A DNA stretch of 64,000 nucleotides from DSOI01 sp041394885 (GCA_041394885.1 JAWKHI010000006.1:1-64000); one strand, 5' to 3'. Shown: positions 19,314 to 30,100, counted from the stretch's first letter. Translations and numbers: made by a program. The notes: generated by a model from the letters alone, not told the origin.

Positions 19314-20344
19314 GCGTAGGCCTCCAGAACGTGGCGCGTGGCGGCGGCGCAACGCTCCCAGGAGAACTGGGCTGCCTGTTCGAAGCCGCGGTGGCGCAGG
19401 TCCTGTTGCAAGGATTCAGACTCGAGCAGCCGATTGACGGCGGCGGCAATCGAGGCCGGATCCAGAGGGTCGATACCGATCGCGGCATCGCCCACGACTT
19501 CCGGCAACGCGCTGTTCATCGAGGTAATGACGGGAGTGCCACACGCCATGGCCTCCAGAGGCGGAAGACCGAAGCCCTCGCTGAGGGAGGGGAAAACGAG
19601 AGCAGTGGCTGCGGCGTAGAGAGCGGGCAGGAGTTCGTGTGGGACGTAACCTGTGCGATACACATTGGGCATGTTTTCGTCGATTTCGACGCCGGCAAAG
19701 ACGAGTCCTGAACCTTTGGCGCCGGCGATGACAAGGCCGAGGCCGGGGTGGCTGCGTGAAATGACCGGCCATGCGGCGAGTGCAGCGGCGATGTTCTTCC
19801 TTGGTTCGATGGATCCGACCATGAGGAGGTAGCGCTCGAACGGAATACCGAGTTTTCCTTTGGCAATGTCGAGTTCGGCGGGGGCAGGGCGGCGGAAGCG
19901 GCTATCGACGCCGTTGTGGACGACGGTGACTTTTTCGGGCCGGACACCGAGACGCTCGACAATGCGCTTCCGTGTGAAATGGGAGACCGCGATGATGTGA
20001 TCGACGCGGGCAGCAAGCTTCGGCAGCAGCCACGAATACCATTGTGAGAAACCGGAACTGAACCATTCGGGATGATCGACGGGGAAGATGTCGTGAATGG
20101 TGCAGACGTGACGGCGCGCTGCGAGTGGCCCGGTGTTGTTGGGGCTCCATAGAAGTCCGCCGCGGCTCTTGGCGGGCAGCACGCACTGCTCCCAAAGGTG
20201 CCCGCGCGCGCCTTTGAGGGGAGTTTCGGGAGTAATGGTTTTGATGAACCCGCCGGTCAGCCTCGACGCTACTTCGTCGACATAGTACTGCATGCCGGTT
20301 TTGGCGTGCGCGGCGTAGCGGCCGTTGACGAAAATCTGGCTCAA
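19310..20344 (-). CDS. Glycosyltransferase family 1/4
   Basis: 344 residues of GT-B fold. Features are TIHDIFPVDHPEWF, an acceptor-domain motif of mannosyl/rhamnosyltransferase-like GT4 enzymes, YLLMVGSIEPRKNI, and ALVFPSLSEGFGLPPLEAMA with the catalytic E-x7-E. The start is TTG at 20344: the wzy stop overlaps it (TTGA), GGAGG lies about 6 bases upstream, and translation from there begins directly with the family N-terminus (FVNGRYAAHAKTGMQYY). The frame is open for another 100 codons upstream, but that stretch is antisense-like and overlaps wzy. Role: assembly of the exopolysaccharide repeat unit. Confidence 0.88.
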   Translation of the reverse strand: MSQIFVNGRYAAHAKTGMQYYVDEVASRLTGGFIKTITPETPLKGARGHLWEQCVLPAKSRGGLLWSPNNTGPLAARRHVCTIHDIFPVDHPEWFSSGFSQWYSWLLPKLAARVDHIIAVSHFTRKRIVERLGVRPEKVTVVHNGVDSRFRRPAPAELDIAKGKLGIPFERYLLMVGSIEPRKNIAAALAAWPVISRSHPGLGLVIAGAKGSGLVFAGVEIDENMPNVYRTGYVPHELLPALYAAATALVFPSLSEGFGLPPLEAMACGTPVITSMNSALPEVVGDAAIGIDPLDPASIAAAVNRLLESESLQQDLRHRGFEQAAQFSWERCAAATRHVLEAYA

Positions 20345-21732
20345 ATTCTCCTCCCTACTTGATTCACCATTTGCGGACCGGAGAATTGGCGGGCCGAAAC
20401 CGGCGAGGCCGTGACGGCGGACGGAGCGAAGCCGGCACTCCGTCCGTGGCGCCAATCGAGCGCCTTGGAGGCTATCAACAGCAGAAGCACCGCCGCCCAG
20501 GCGGGAAACGCACGGCCCTCGGTGGTGTAGATAATCCTGGGCGCCTCGACAATACCGATGAAGAGAATGGGGTACGACAGCAGGCCGGGCAGCCGCATTC
20601 GAAGAAAGCTGGAGTAGGCGGCGCCGGCGGCGAGCCCCAACGCAGCCCAATAGAGCATGGCGCCGGCGAGCCCGAGATCCACATAAGGAAGCAAGATGCC
20701 GCAGCCGTTGTTGAACTCGGGATTGGCCCCGCGGGCAAATACATCAAGAACGGAGTTTTCACGCAACAGCGAGAAAGACGGAAAAGCATCGGCGGTGATT
20801 TGCTTGAGGACCGGAAACTTCCAGATCACGGGGAGGCTGAAAAAAGGGACATCCAACGGGGAGAGGCGATCGGCGAGAAAGGCGCCGTTGTTGAGAGATG
20901 TCGCGTAGTAGCCGGAGAATCGCGCAAAGGCGAAAGTGAGAAAGCTGTCACCCTTTCCGGCGAAGTAGCTGACCCAGGACCGGAAATACTCGAAGCCCGA
21001 GAAGAGGCAGAACACCGCGACAACACCAGCGACTGGCGCGGCGGAGAGCACCTTGGGGCCGAACCACCAGAAGCGGTTGAGCCGCGGTCCGAGAACGTGG
21101 CAGGCCAGGACAACCGTCGGGAGAACGAGTTCGATCAACGCGAGCCGCTCGCTGTTGAGTACGGCCCGGACCAAGGCGAGCCCCATCACCGCCGCCATGC
21201 CCGGAAGGATTCGGCGCAGGGGAAACCGGGTGGCGCCGAGACAACCGAGCAGCATGGTGACGATGCCGAACTGCGTCATGGTGGTGACGCCGGGAATGGT
21301 AACCATGTACACGTCTTTCATCAGATCCGCGGCGCCTTTGGAACCCGAGAGAATCGCCAACACCAAATCAAGGCGAGCCCCGCGGGCGATGGCGGAAGCC
21401 CACCAAGCCGCATAGGCGGCACAACAAAGGATGGCTGTGACATCGAACACGCGCAAAAGGAGGTCCCATTGCACGGCGTCACGCCAATCGCGATCGGGGA
21501 AGACGGCGGACCGTGACGCAACGAGGCGGGCAAATCCGCAGGCAATGCAGAACGAGAATACGCAGGCGAGATAGCAGGTTAGGTACCAGCCGTCGAAGTA
21601 TTTCGGCGCGCCCCATTGCTGCGCGAAGATCGCGGGCGGCAGGAGGTAAGTCACCAAGGCAACCGGAACCGCTATGACCGGCAGGGTGAGTGCCGGATCG
21701 CTCCACCAGAGCGCTGGGCGATGAGTCCTCAT
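20341..21732 (-). CDS. Polytopic membrane protein, probable O-antigen/EPS polymerase (Wzy-like)
   Basis: 463 residues with about 11-12 hydrophobic segments and a long extracytoplasmic loop in the C-terminal half (about 270-350), the general shape of Wzy polymerases. There is no catalytic signature by which Wzy can be proved; identification rests on topology and on its position between the wza-like and glycosyltransferase genes in an otherwise complete Wzx/Wzy-type locus. The ATG at 21732 lies 3 bp after the wza-like stop. It would polymerise lipid-linked repeat units on the periplasmic face. Confidence 0.75.
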   Translation of the reverse strand: MRTHRPALWWSDPALTLPVIAVPVALVTYLLPPAIFAQQWGAPKYFDGWYLTCYLACVFSFCIACGFARLVASRSAVFPDRDWRDAVQWDLLLRVFDVTAILCCAAYAAWWASAIARGARLDLVLAILSGSKGAADLMKDVYMVTIPGVTTMTQFGIVTMLLGCLGATRFPLRRILPGMAAVMGLALVRAVLNSERLALIELVLPTVVLACHVLGPRLNRFWWFGPKVLSAAPVAGVVAVFCLFSGFEYFRSWVSYFAGKGDSFLTFAFARFSGYYATSLNNGAFLADRLSPLDVPFFSLPVIWKFPVLKQITADAFPSFSLLRENSVLDVFARGANPEFNNGCGILLPYVDLGLAGAMLYWAALGLAAGAAYSSFLRMRLPGLLSYPILFIGIVEAPRIIYTTEGRAFPAWAAVLLLLIASKALDWRHGRSAGFAPSAVTASPVSARQFSGPQMVNQVGRRI

Positions 21733-21735
21733 GGA

Positions 21736-22392
21736 TCAGAATTGGCGCAGGGCCGCGACGCCAAAAACGGCGAGACTTCCCCACCGGACGAATCGGTCGA
21801 TGCGTCCGAGTGTGCTTTGCGGCACGATGAGCATGTCGCCCGCGGAGAGATTCACGTCCTCCACCATGCCCCCGGCCTTCATGATGCGCTTCAAATCGAG
21901 CACCTTCACTTGCGCCCATTGGTCATCCACGCGGCGGACGAGAGCGACCGAGGAGTGTTTCGCATTCTCGCGGAATCCTCCCGCGAGCGCGATGGCTTGG
22001 GTGACGGTGAGAGATCCACGGAGATCGTACATGCCGGGTTTGACGACTTCGCCGGCCACCGTGAAATGGGGCTTCACGAATTCGCGCAGAACCAGGTTGA
22101 CCTCTGGATCGAGGAGCCGGCGCGCGGCGCCTTCGCGGACGGCGGCGGTGGCTTCGGGGACTGTCAAACCGCCGATGCGGACTTCACCCGCAACTTCGAG
22201 CGCGATAAAACCGTCGGGCTGTACGGTTGCGGTTTGGTTGAATTCCGGCGTGTAGCGAAACTTCACCTCCACGACGTCGCCGCTCTGAATGCTGTAGCGA
22301 GCGTCGCGGGAACCGAAGCCCGCGGGGGTGTCCTGCGCGGAGAGAAGACCAATGGAGCAGTACGTGATCGCGAGGATAGTCCGGATGTTCAT
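21736..22392 (-). CDS. Polysaccharide export protein (Wza-like, Poly_export/SLBB)
   Basis: 218 residues with a cleavable signal peptide ending about residue 20 (LLSAQ). The Poly_export domain begins with YSIQSGDVVEVKFRYTPEFN and QPDGFIALEVAGEVRIGGLT. A SLBB segment follows (FTVAGEVVKPGMYDLRGSLT, TVTQAIALAGGF). It is shorter than E. coli Wza (about 360 residues) and has no lipobox Cys and no obvious C-terminal amphipathic barrel helix, so how it reaches the outer membrane is unclear; a separate outer-membrane partner may exist elsewhere. The ATG at 22392 overlaps the wzc-like stop (ATGA). Confidence 0.87.
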   Translation of the reverse strand: MNIRTILAITYCSIGLLSAQDTPAGFGSRDARYSIQSGDVVEVKFRYTPEFNQTATVQPDGFIALEVAGEVRIGGLTVPEATAAVREGAARRLLDPEVNLVLREFVKPHFTVAGEVVKPGMYDLRGSLTVTQAIALAGGFRENAKHSSVALVRRVDDQWAQVKVLDLKRIMKAGGMVEDVNLSAGDMLIVPQSTLGRIDRFVRWGSLAVFGVAALRQF

Positions 22393-24392
22393 AAGTACTT
22401 GTGAATCGCCTCCGGGATGGGATAGGTGCGGTCCCGGAGGAGGAAACCGGCCGGCTCGCAGCCTGCCCCACGCAGCAACCGCATGGATCGAGCCACATCG
22501 GTCCGGCGGCATTGGTCGGCAGTGGCGACCAGGAAGACTCCCTGGGCATGACGAAATCCGGCGGCCAAAGGCGCGGCGCCGTCCACCGGGCGGGATTCGA
22601 CCAGAACGTACGAAAAGCCCTCAGAGGGAATACCGAGCCAAACCCAGTCGAGACGCAAACCATTGCTCTCGGCGACTGCATCGGGACGGAGAGCGACGGC
22701 CACGCCGGCGGAGTCTTCAAGGACAGGCAACTCGGCCACCCAAGGCGGGCCATCGGGTTCAGCGGCGGTGGCGGGCACCAAGAGCACGGGGCTGCGTGTG
22801 GAGGCAGCCAATTCCGATGCGATGAGGCGGCTGACTCCGGAAATGTCGTCGCCGGGGGTGACTCCGGCGATGCAAAAAGTGGCACCACTGCCGTGTGCGG
22901 TAGCCAAGCTGCGCATCCGCTCGACGATCGGGTTGAGGTAGTAGTAGGGCTGGGCGGGGCGATCACGCGTGATTTTCGCCACGGTTCCAAGCACCGGAAC
23001 ACCGCTGAATTTCTCAAGCTCCCGCGGCAGGGCAAAGGTCGGGCTGAAATATCCGGACCCGACCAAACCGAACAAGATGCCGCCATTGATGAGCACGAAC
23101 AGGGCAGCGAGGGATGCCGGGACTCTGGACCTGGGCCGAGTGGGAAACAAAGGGGGCTCGGCAACGACGACATTGGCGATTTTGTGCTGATCGAGCAGGC
23201 CATCGACCCGGAGCATGTCGCGTTTTTTGGCGTAGATGCTGTAGTTTTGTTCGGCTTCGGTGAGGCGGCGCACGAGGTCCGCTTCGCGCGGGCCCGCCAG
23301 AGCAAGCCGTTTGAGCGCCGCGCGATTGTCTCTGTTTTGACGGGCTAGAGTTTCCGCGCGCGCCGCAGCGCCGCGGAGCGCTTGTTCGGTGCGAGTGAGT
23401 TCGATCTCCGCCTGCTGGCGCAGAGGATTGACGTCGCTGGTTTGCTCGGCTGAACTCTGGCTGGACACGTTGTCGAGAGCGGTGCGAGTTTGCGCGATCT
23501 GCTTGTCAATCTGCAACACCATCCGATCATCGGGACGGAACTTGGCGAGCAGTTCGGTGCGCCGATTGGCGAGCTCGACGAGCAGAGTATTCAGCCTTTC
23601 CACGCTGTATTGATTGGGCAGGTTGCGCAGCGTGGTCCCAATACGGGGAGGCGCGGCCTCGATTTGGGCGCGCAGTACGGCTGCCCGTTTCTCCAATTCC
23701 GCACGCAGGGCCTCGGCCTCGCTCTCGGCCTTGACGGAATCCGCCAGAGTACGGATGCTCAGATCTTTCTGCTCACGGAGGGCTACGATTTCCGTGTCGG
23801 CCTGGAAGGCCGCGAACTCACGCTGAACATTTTGGAGCTTTGCCTTAAACTGATCCGCCTGACTGGCAAAGAAATCGTAACTTTCTTTGCCACCACGCAG
23901 CATCAAGTGACGATTGAGATACTCTTCCGTTAACACTTGCACCACGCGCAGGGCGCGCGCGGGATCGGTGTCGGAGTATTGCACATCAATGAGATTCGAA
24001 CGTAGGACGGGACCTATCTTCAGCCGTTTGTCCAGTTCCTCGATACGAAGCTGAATCGCTTGCTCAGAGTTGTCACCGGGCTTATCGGGACTGAACGCAC
24101 GCAGTGCCACGACGCGCAGAACCGGTTGAGCCTGCAGGAGTTGTATTTCGGTGGCGATCTGAGCGGCTGCTTCGGAATCGGACATCTGCGCGGACACGTC
24201 GGCGGTGGTGTCCTGGGCGGCGGCGACGACTGCGGTGCGGCTTTTTTTCAAGAGAAAACGCACTCGGGCGTCGAAGACCCGAGGGGCCAGCGCCAAGTAG
24301 GCGCCAAACGCTAGAACGACTCCGGAGAACAAAATCGCGGCGATTCGCCAACGGCGAAAAAGTATGTTGAGTAAGTCCTCAGCAGCGTGCAT
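22389..24392 (-). CDS. Chain-length determinant/Wzc-like protein with degenerate kinase domain
   Basis: About 667 residues. The Wzz domain is framed by membrane helices at about 15-35 and 435-460, with a long periplasmic coiled-coil region between (about 180-400). The cytoplasmic C-terminus resembles BY-kinases, but the Walker A position reads GVTPGDDISGVSRL, lacking the GK(S/T) core, and no C-terminal tyrosine cluster is present. It is therefore probably a non-catalytic scaffold that controls polymer length and export. It is the first gene of the minus-strand EPS operon. The ATG 24392 start gives the normal short N-terminus before the first helix; a TTG at 24437 is also in frame. Confidence 0.85.
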   Translation of the reverse strand: MHAAEDLLNILFRRWRIAAILFSGVVLAFGAYLALAPRVFDARVRFLLKKSRTAVVAAAQDTTADVSAQMSDSEAAAQIATEIQLLQAQPVLRVVALRAFSPDKPGDNSEQAIQLRIEELDKRLKIGPVLRSNLIDVQYSDTDPARALRVVQVLTEEYLNRHLMLRGGKESYDFFASQADQFKAKLQNVQREFAAFQADTEIVALREQKDLSIRTLADSVKAESEAEALRAELEKRAAVLRAQIEAAPPRIGTTLRNLPNQYSVERLNTLLVELANRRTELLAKFRPDDRMVLQIDKQIAQTRTALDNVSSQSSAEQTSDVNPLRQQAEIELTRTEQALRGAAARAETLARQNRDNRAALKRLALAGPREADLVRRLTEAEQNYSIYAKKRDMLRVDGLLDQHKIANVVVAEPPLFPTRPRSRVPASLAALFVLINGGILFGLVGSGYFSPTFALPRELEKFSGVPVLGTVAKITRDRPAQPYYYLNPIVERMRSLATAHGSGATFCIAGVTPGDDISGVSRLIASELAASTRSPVLLVPATAAEPDGPPWVAELPVLEDSAGVAVALRPDAVAESNGLRLDWVWLGIPSEGFSYVLVESRPVDGAAPLAAGFRHAQGVFLVATADQCRRTDVARSMRLLRGAGCEPAGFLLRDRTYPIPEAIHKYL

Positions 24393-24712
24393 CGTGTAAG
24401 TGGTACGTCCTGGGAACGCATCAGCATTGAGTTGCAACTAGAGCGGGCGTGGCTATGTCAGTGTTTGGGCTCTGACTGTACTTCTTCAGAATAAGTCAGG
24501 AAGGTCAGGGAAGGAAAGGACCAATTTTAGCGTAAGTCTACCGGTAGGCCTAGTACTAATCGTGCAAACGCTGACAGCCGTACCGCAACGAAAGTGCGGA
24601 ATTCGAGTTCATAGGGGGGAGATCATCAGGATTGCTCTCGAGTTCTGAGCTATGATGGAATGGGTTGTTTTGGGGCCTGGAGTGGCGCCAAGCGAAGGTC
24701 ATATATTCTCCA
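24393..24712. promoter_or_regulatory. Divergent EPS control region without genes
   Basis: 320 bp between the two halves of the exopolysaccharide locus. It must hold promoters for both. Two adjacent perfect palindromes are visible, CTACCGGTAG (24538-24547) and TAGTACTA (24551-24558), and a short direct repeat GTCAGGAAG/GTCAGGGAAG at 24495-24513. TATGAT at 24651-24656 could be a -10 box for the plus-strand genes, but no -35 at proper distance was found. No gene is seen in it. Confidence 0.45.
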
Positions 24713-26026
24713 ATGGAAAAGGCGGCAGGGCGTACGCAGTTCCTTGCGTATTTTGCGAGGGTCTCCGAAAACCAGGAACTGCGTCAAGCGGTGTGGTTTT
24801 ACGCGGCGCACATCTCGAGCTACATCCTGCCTCTGCTCACGTTCACGTATCTGGCGCGAGTGATGGGACCAGCCGACTGGGGGAGGCTGTCGGTATTCCA
24901 TTCACTGGGGTTGTATGGATCTCAAATTGTAGAGTACGGGTTCGGCTTCACAGCCGCGCGCGACGTAGCGCGGGAACGGGACGACCCAGAAGGACGCGCT
25001 TCCACGCTCGCCGAGGTGCATGCGGCGAAAATCCTGTTGAGTTGTGTGGTGATCGGAGGAGCGGCGTTGCTATATCCGTTCCTGCCGCCGATCATGCGCA
25101 GCCCGTTGTTGTATCCGTTGGCAGTCGCCTACGCATTGGCGCAAGGCTCGTCCATGGTCTGGTATTTCCAAGGCACGGGGAGACTGGGCGAACTGGCCAA
25201 GGTGGACGCGGTATCGAGATCGGTGGCGGCGATCGTCACAGTGCTTGCGGTTCGCAGTCCGGAGGATGGCTGGTGGATGATCGCGCTAAACGCGGTGGCG
25301 TGTTTCGCGACCACTGGAGTAGGACTGTTGATGATAGGGCGCGATACGACGATCGGGATAGCGGGCGTCAGGTCGGCGGTGGAAACGTTGCGCACCGCAT
25401 TTCCCCTGTTCGTGTTTCGAGGAGCGGCCAGTCTGTACGGGGCAGCGAACGGCTTCATTCTCGGATTTTTCGCGGTTCCGGCAAGCGTGGGGTATTACTC
25501 GGGCGCTGAGCGCGCGTATAAAGGCTTCACTGCGCTGCTGCATCCGCTGATGCAGTTGATGTACGCGCGGGTGAACCACTCGGTGGGGCGAAAGCAGGGT
25601 TTCGACGATGTGTCGTGGCAAACGGCGCGGATGTCGGGCGCGATGATGGTGGCGGCGGGCGGCTTGCTCGGGTTGACCTGCCTGGTGACGGCGCCACTCG
25701 CGGTATCGATCCTGCTGGGGCCTGGCTACGAGCCGGCGGTGCGAGTGCTGCGCGTGTTCGGATTGGTACTGGTAGTGGAATCCATCAGCATCGCCCTGGG
25801 AATCCAGTGGATGCTGCCGCTGGGGATGGATAAACCGTTCACGGTAATCAGCGTAGCCGCGGGCCTGACGAACGTCGTGCTCGCGTACTGGCTTGCGCCA
25901 ACCCACGGCGAGACGGGAATGGTGCTGGCAGTACTAGCCAGTCATTTCACCGCAGCCGCGGGGTGCTTTGTGTATTTAAGGTTGCGCGGACTGGACCCGT
26001 TCCGGCAGACTGGGGAAAGGAGATGA
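24713..26026 (+). CDS. Oligosaccharide flippase (Wzx-type, MOP superfamily)
   Basis: 437 residues with about 12 predicted membrane helices, beginning with a region typical of the Polysacc_synt family (YILPLLTFTYLARVMGPADW, GYYSGAERAYKG). It would flip undecaprenyl-linked repeat units to the periplasmic side for the Wzy-like polymerase. The ATG at 24713 is preferred; an in-frame ATG at 24665 would add 16 residues. It is divergent from the main EPS operon and overlaps the following GT2 gene by ATGA. Confidence 0.9.
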   Translation: MEKAAGRTQFLAYFARVSENQELRQAVWFYAAHISSYILPLLTFTYLARVMGPADWGRLSVFHSLGLYGSQIVEYGFGFTAARDVARERDDPEGRASTLAEVHAAKILLSCVVIGGAALLYPFLPPIMRSPLLYPLAVAYALAQGSSMVWYFQGTGRLGELAKVDAVSRSVAAIVTVLAVRSPEDGWWMIALNAVACFATTGVGLLMIGRDTTIGIAGVRSAVETLRTAFPLFVFRGAASLYGAANGFILGFFAVPASVGYYSGAERAYKGFTALLHPLMQLMYARVNHSVGRKQGFDDVSWQTARMSGAMMVAAGGLLGLTCLVTAPLAVSILLGPGYEPAVRVLRVFGLVLVVESISIALGIQWMLPLGMDKPFTVISVAAGLTNVVLAYWLAPTHGETGMVLAVLASHFTAAAGCFVYLRLRGLDPFRQTGERR

Positions 26027-27105
26027 GGGTTTCAGTCATAGTATCCAGTTACAACTACGACCGGTATGTCGAGGAGTCGATCGAGAGCGCGCTCAACCAG
26101 ACCTACCCGGATGTGGAAGTTGTCATTGTGGATGATGGCAGCACCGACAACTCCCCGGAGATCATACGGCGCTACGAGGGCCGCGCCAAGTTGCTGTTCA
26201 AGCCGAATGGAGGGCAAGCCTCGGCGTTCAATTTCGCATACCGCGAGTGCACGGGAGATCTGATACTTTTTCTCGATTGCGACGATGCGCTTAGGGCCGA
26301 CTGCGTGGAGAAGTGCGTGGCCGCCTGGAGGCCGGGGTGTTCGAAAGTTCATTTCCCGCTTGAAGTAATCACGGACGACGGAACCCGCACTGGCGCTTTG
26401 GTTCCGCGCGCCCATCTTCCACAGGGGAATTTCCGCCAGCAGTTGCTCGAGGAAGGGATGTACGTTGCACCGCCGAACACCGGGAACATCTTCTCGCGCG
26501 AACTCCTGGACCGCATCCTGCCGATGCCGGAGAACGAGTTCGCGTATGCGCCGGATTCCTACCTGATATTCCTCGCGCCACTGCACGGGTCAGTCGGCGC
26601 GGTGCAGGAGCCGTTGGGATTGTACCGCCGTCACGTCCGCAGCGTGACGAACATCACGCTGGCGGAACGGAAAGAAGTGGGCGCCAAGCTCAAGTCCATG
26701 GCCCGGTCATTCAAGGAATTGCGGGAGTTGCTCGAAGAACACAGCTTGGCATTGGGGCTAGACTTGAGCCCACGGGCTGTGTCGGGCCACTGGCTGTGCC
26801 TAAAGGTGCGTCTGGCGATGTCGCGAGTGGCTCCGGAACTGGATCCGTTCGGCTCTCCCGGCACGGCGAAGCTGCTATGGCCTATGCTTGGATCGGTTTG
26901 GCAAACCTCAGAGCTCGGATTTCTGGACCGGTGCTGGTTGAGCACATGGGCGCTGCTGGTGGCGTTGCTTCCCGTGGCAGCCGCCATTGTATTAATTAAA
27001 TTTGCTTTTGCTCCGGGAGAGCGCGCGACGCTGATCCGGAAGACCCTTGGCCTGTCGGAACCGCGAAAAGCGTCGCCAGCGGCGAGCGGAACAACCGCCC
27101 GTTAG
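26023..27105 (+). CDS. Glycosyltransferase family 2 (GT-A fold)
   Basis: 360 residues. The N-terminal GT-A domain shows VSVIVSSYNYDRYVEESI, VVIVDDGSTDNSPEII and the DxD-like LFLDCDDALRADC. A hydrophobic helix near residues 305-330 probably tethers the protein to the membrane. It likely adds a sugar in the EPS pathway together with the flippase gene, which it overlaps by four bases (ATGA), with AAAGGAG just before the ATG at 26023. Donor unknown. Confidence 0.9.
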   Translation: MRVSVIVSSYNYDRYVEESIESALNQTYPDVEVVIVDDGSTDNSPEIIRRYEGRAKLLFKPNGGQASAFNFAYRECTGDLILFLDCDDALRADCVEKCVAAWRPGCSKVHFPLEVITDDGTRTGALVPRAHLPQGNFRQQLLEEGMYVAPPNTGNIFSRELLDRILPMPENEFAYAPDSYLIFLAPLHGSVGAVQEPLGLYRRHVRSVTNITLAERKEVGAKLKSMARSFKELRELLEEHSLALGLDLSPRAVSGHWLCLKVRLAMSRVAPELDPFGSPGTAKLLWPMLGSVWQTSELGFLDRCWLSTWALLVALLPVAAAIVLIKFAFAPGERATLIRKTLGLSEPRKASPAASGTTAR

Positions 27106-27190
27106 AGCAGCCGGAGGCCTACCGCTTCAGGCCGCAACTATAATGGTGGTGGCGCTCGGAACCCGGAAGGATGCGCCCCCCATCTCGATC

Positions 27191-30100
27191 ATGATCTTCA
27201 AAAAGAATTGGCCTCGATTTCAAACCTTGTGCGCCGCGGGCGTACTGAGCTTAACGGCGATCGTGTGGACCGCGAGTTTCCTCACTGCACAAACGGCGGG
27301 TGACCCCGAAACTTCGCTCGAGGCTTCCTTCGAGGCTCAGGTGAAGCCGTTCTTCCAGCAGAATTGCATTCGATGTCACAACACCGATGTTGCGATGTCA
27401 GGTGTCCGCCTCGATCAGCTCGATGCGAGCCTTGACGACCGCCACATCCGGTTCTGGGAAGCAGCCCGAAAACGAATCGGCGAAGGATCGATGCCGCCGA
27501 AGGGCATGAAGCAACCGACGGCGGAAGACAGAGAAAAGATGGTGAGTTGGATCACGAGCGCGCTGGAGACGGCACGCACGCGGACATCGCCCAAAAACGG
27601 CTTGGTGCGGCGGTTGACGGTTGCGCAGTACCGGAACACGCTCCGCGAACTCCTGCTTCTCGAAGACGACGTGAGCGAGGCACTGCCGCCGGACGCCATC
27701 TCGCGCGACGGTTTCGTAAACAACACCGACACGCTGCAGTTATCGCCTCTTCAACTGGAGTCCTACTTCGATATCGCGGGAGAGGCCCTGAAGCGATCGA
27801 TCGTGGACCCGTCCGCGAAGCCGCGGATCCAGCATTTTCGAATGGATCTGGGAGCAGGAGTGAACCCGAATCCGTTCCCGGAGGAACTAATCCTCGGAGC
27901 CGGGAGCGCGCTTCTCGAGAACGCCGACATTCTGGTTACAGAACCGCAACTCACCAAACCCTTCTCCTTCGAACCGATCCGGATGCGCACCAAGTATCGA
28001 TTCATCGAAGGCTACAAGGGAAACGCCACCGTGCGTGGATGGAGGGAATACGACAGCATCTATCACGCCGTGTTCGCCGACATGCGCGGCAAGGGTGGAT
28101 ATCCGAAAGGCGACGCGTACGGCTTGGTGCCGGAGGGTCTGCTGCTGCGTCCGGCGATCCCCAACGATGGGTTTTTCGGCGTCGACGGCACCTACGGACC
28201 CAGTGCGAACTTCAAGATCTCGCTGCGCGAACTCCCCGACCATGGGCGGTTTCGAGTTACGGTGACAGCGGCGAAATACAACGATGGACTTCTGCTGTAC
28301 GACGGCGCGCCACCGAAGGACGGGAAGACGGCAGGCAGTGTCGCGTGGAACGATCCGGGCACGTCGCAAACGTTGACGGTGCCCAAGGCCGGATTGTATC
28401 AAGTGGATGTTCATGCGGCGGCCGAATACGTAACGCCTGTTCCAGACTCGTCACGGCTCAGCGACGGGCTTGCCGCCTCATGGCCCATGGACGGCGAACT
28501 GGCGGGCGCGGAGGCGCCAACCGGCGGCAGCGCCGCGCAGGAGCGATTCGTGGAATCCCCGTTCGGCAAGGCGCTTTCCCTGGTCCGCGAAGCTGGGGGC
28601 CCTGCCGTAATCACACGGACCGAGGCGATGAATGTGGGCGAGGGCGACTTCACCGTCGCGGCGTGGATCCATCCCCGTTTGCCGCGGCGCGGCGGCATCG
28701 TGAGCCTGGGCCAAGCGGGTGGTGTGCAGGGCTGGTACCTCGAAGTGCCCGGCAACAAGGGCGTTCTGCAGATCCAAACGACGGGGGCCGACAATCAGTC
28801 CAACGGCGGAGTGGTGTCGCCACCCGGAGTGATCCGGGGCAATGCGTGGCAGCATGTAGCGGCAGTGGTGCGGCGGGGCAAGAACGAAACGTGGCTCTAC
28901 GTGAACGGCTATCCGGTGGCGAGGGGCACGGTGGGGCCGGCCAACCTGGACAACCCGAAAATGAATCTGCATCTGGGCAATGTACCGGAGGGACAGGCGT
29001 TTCGCGGTGAGATCGACGAGGTCCGGCTGTATCGCCGCGCGCTCGGCGAGGCGGAAGTGCAGGCGCTGGTGGAACCGGGACGTCAATTCGTCAGACCGCC
29101 ACCCGAGCAGAAGCAGGAGGTGACACTCACCCTGGGCAAGAGGCAGTTCTCCGGCACGTTGGAGCAGCCCGCGTTCCTGGCGGTAAGACTCGAGGCCGGT
29201 CCGCTCCGGGTTCGCGCCGAACACAAAGGCTTCCGGAAACTCGAACGAATCGTGATCACTCCGCTCGGCGCCGCCGAGGAAGCGGGACGCCGTTTTCTGG
29301 CGTTCGAGAAACGATCGCCACGCGTTGGCGTCCACTTGGGCCTTCGCCGTGATTGCGGCAGTTCGCTCGCTCCGGTGGGCGAGCCACAAACGGTGACCGG
29401 CACCAGTGCGTCACAGTTCGTATTCGAGGGAGCCATTCGAAATTTTCCGAGCCCCGACGTGGAAAAGGACAACGTCAATTATCTGGCGGGGATTCGCGAA
29501 ATCGGCGTCCACAGCGAATACACCGACGGCCGCGACATGCCTCGCCTGCTGATCCGTTCGGTGGCATTCGAAGGTCCGTTCTATGAAACGTGGCCGCCGG
29601 CATCGCACAGGAGCATCTTTGTGGATTTCAATCGCAAGGACGACCAGCCGGCCTATGCGACCGAGATCATCCGGCGCTTTGCCACTCGCGCCTACCGGCG
29701 TCCAGTCACCCCTGCCGAGCAAGCCGCGGCAATGGCGGTGTACACGAAGTCGCGGGAAGCGGGACGAAGCTTTCCGGAAGGCATCCAGGACGCTCTCCAG
29801 GTGGTGTTGACCTCGCCGCAGTTCCTGTTCTTGATCGAGCAGAGCAGCACTCCGGCGCCGGAGCCGCTCAACGGCTATGAGCTGGCGTCCAAGCTCTCGT
29901 ACTTTTTGTGGAATGGGCCGCCGGACCGGACTACGCTCAGGTTGGCGGGGGCCGGCACTTTGTCCAAGCAGTTGAACGCCGAGGTGGAGCGGATGATTCA
30001 GGATCCGCGCTTTTCGCGATTCACGCGCGAGTTCGCATCGCAGTGGTTGAGTCTCGAGAAGTTCAGCGTGCTCGAGCCGGACCGCAAGCGCTATCCTCAA

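Noticed and set aside
24645..24660. Sigma-70 promoter TTGCTC/TATGAT before wzx
   Set aside because: The spacing of 13 bp is too short for a standard promoter.
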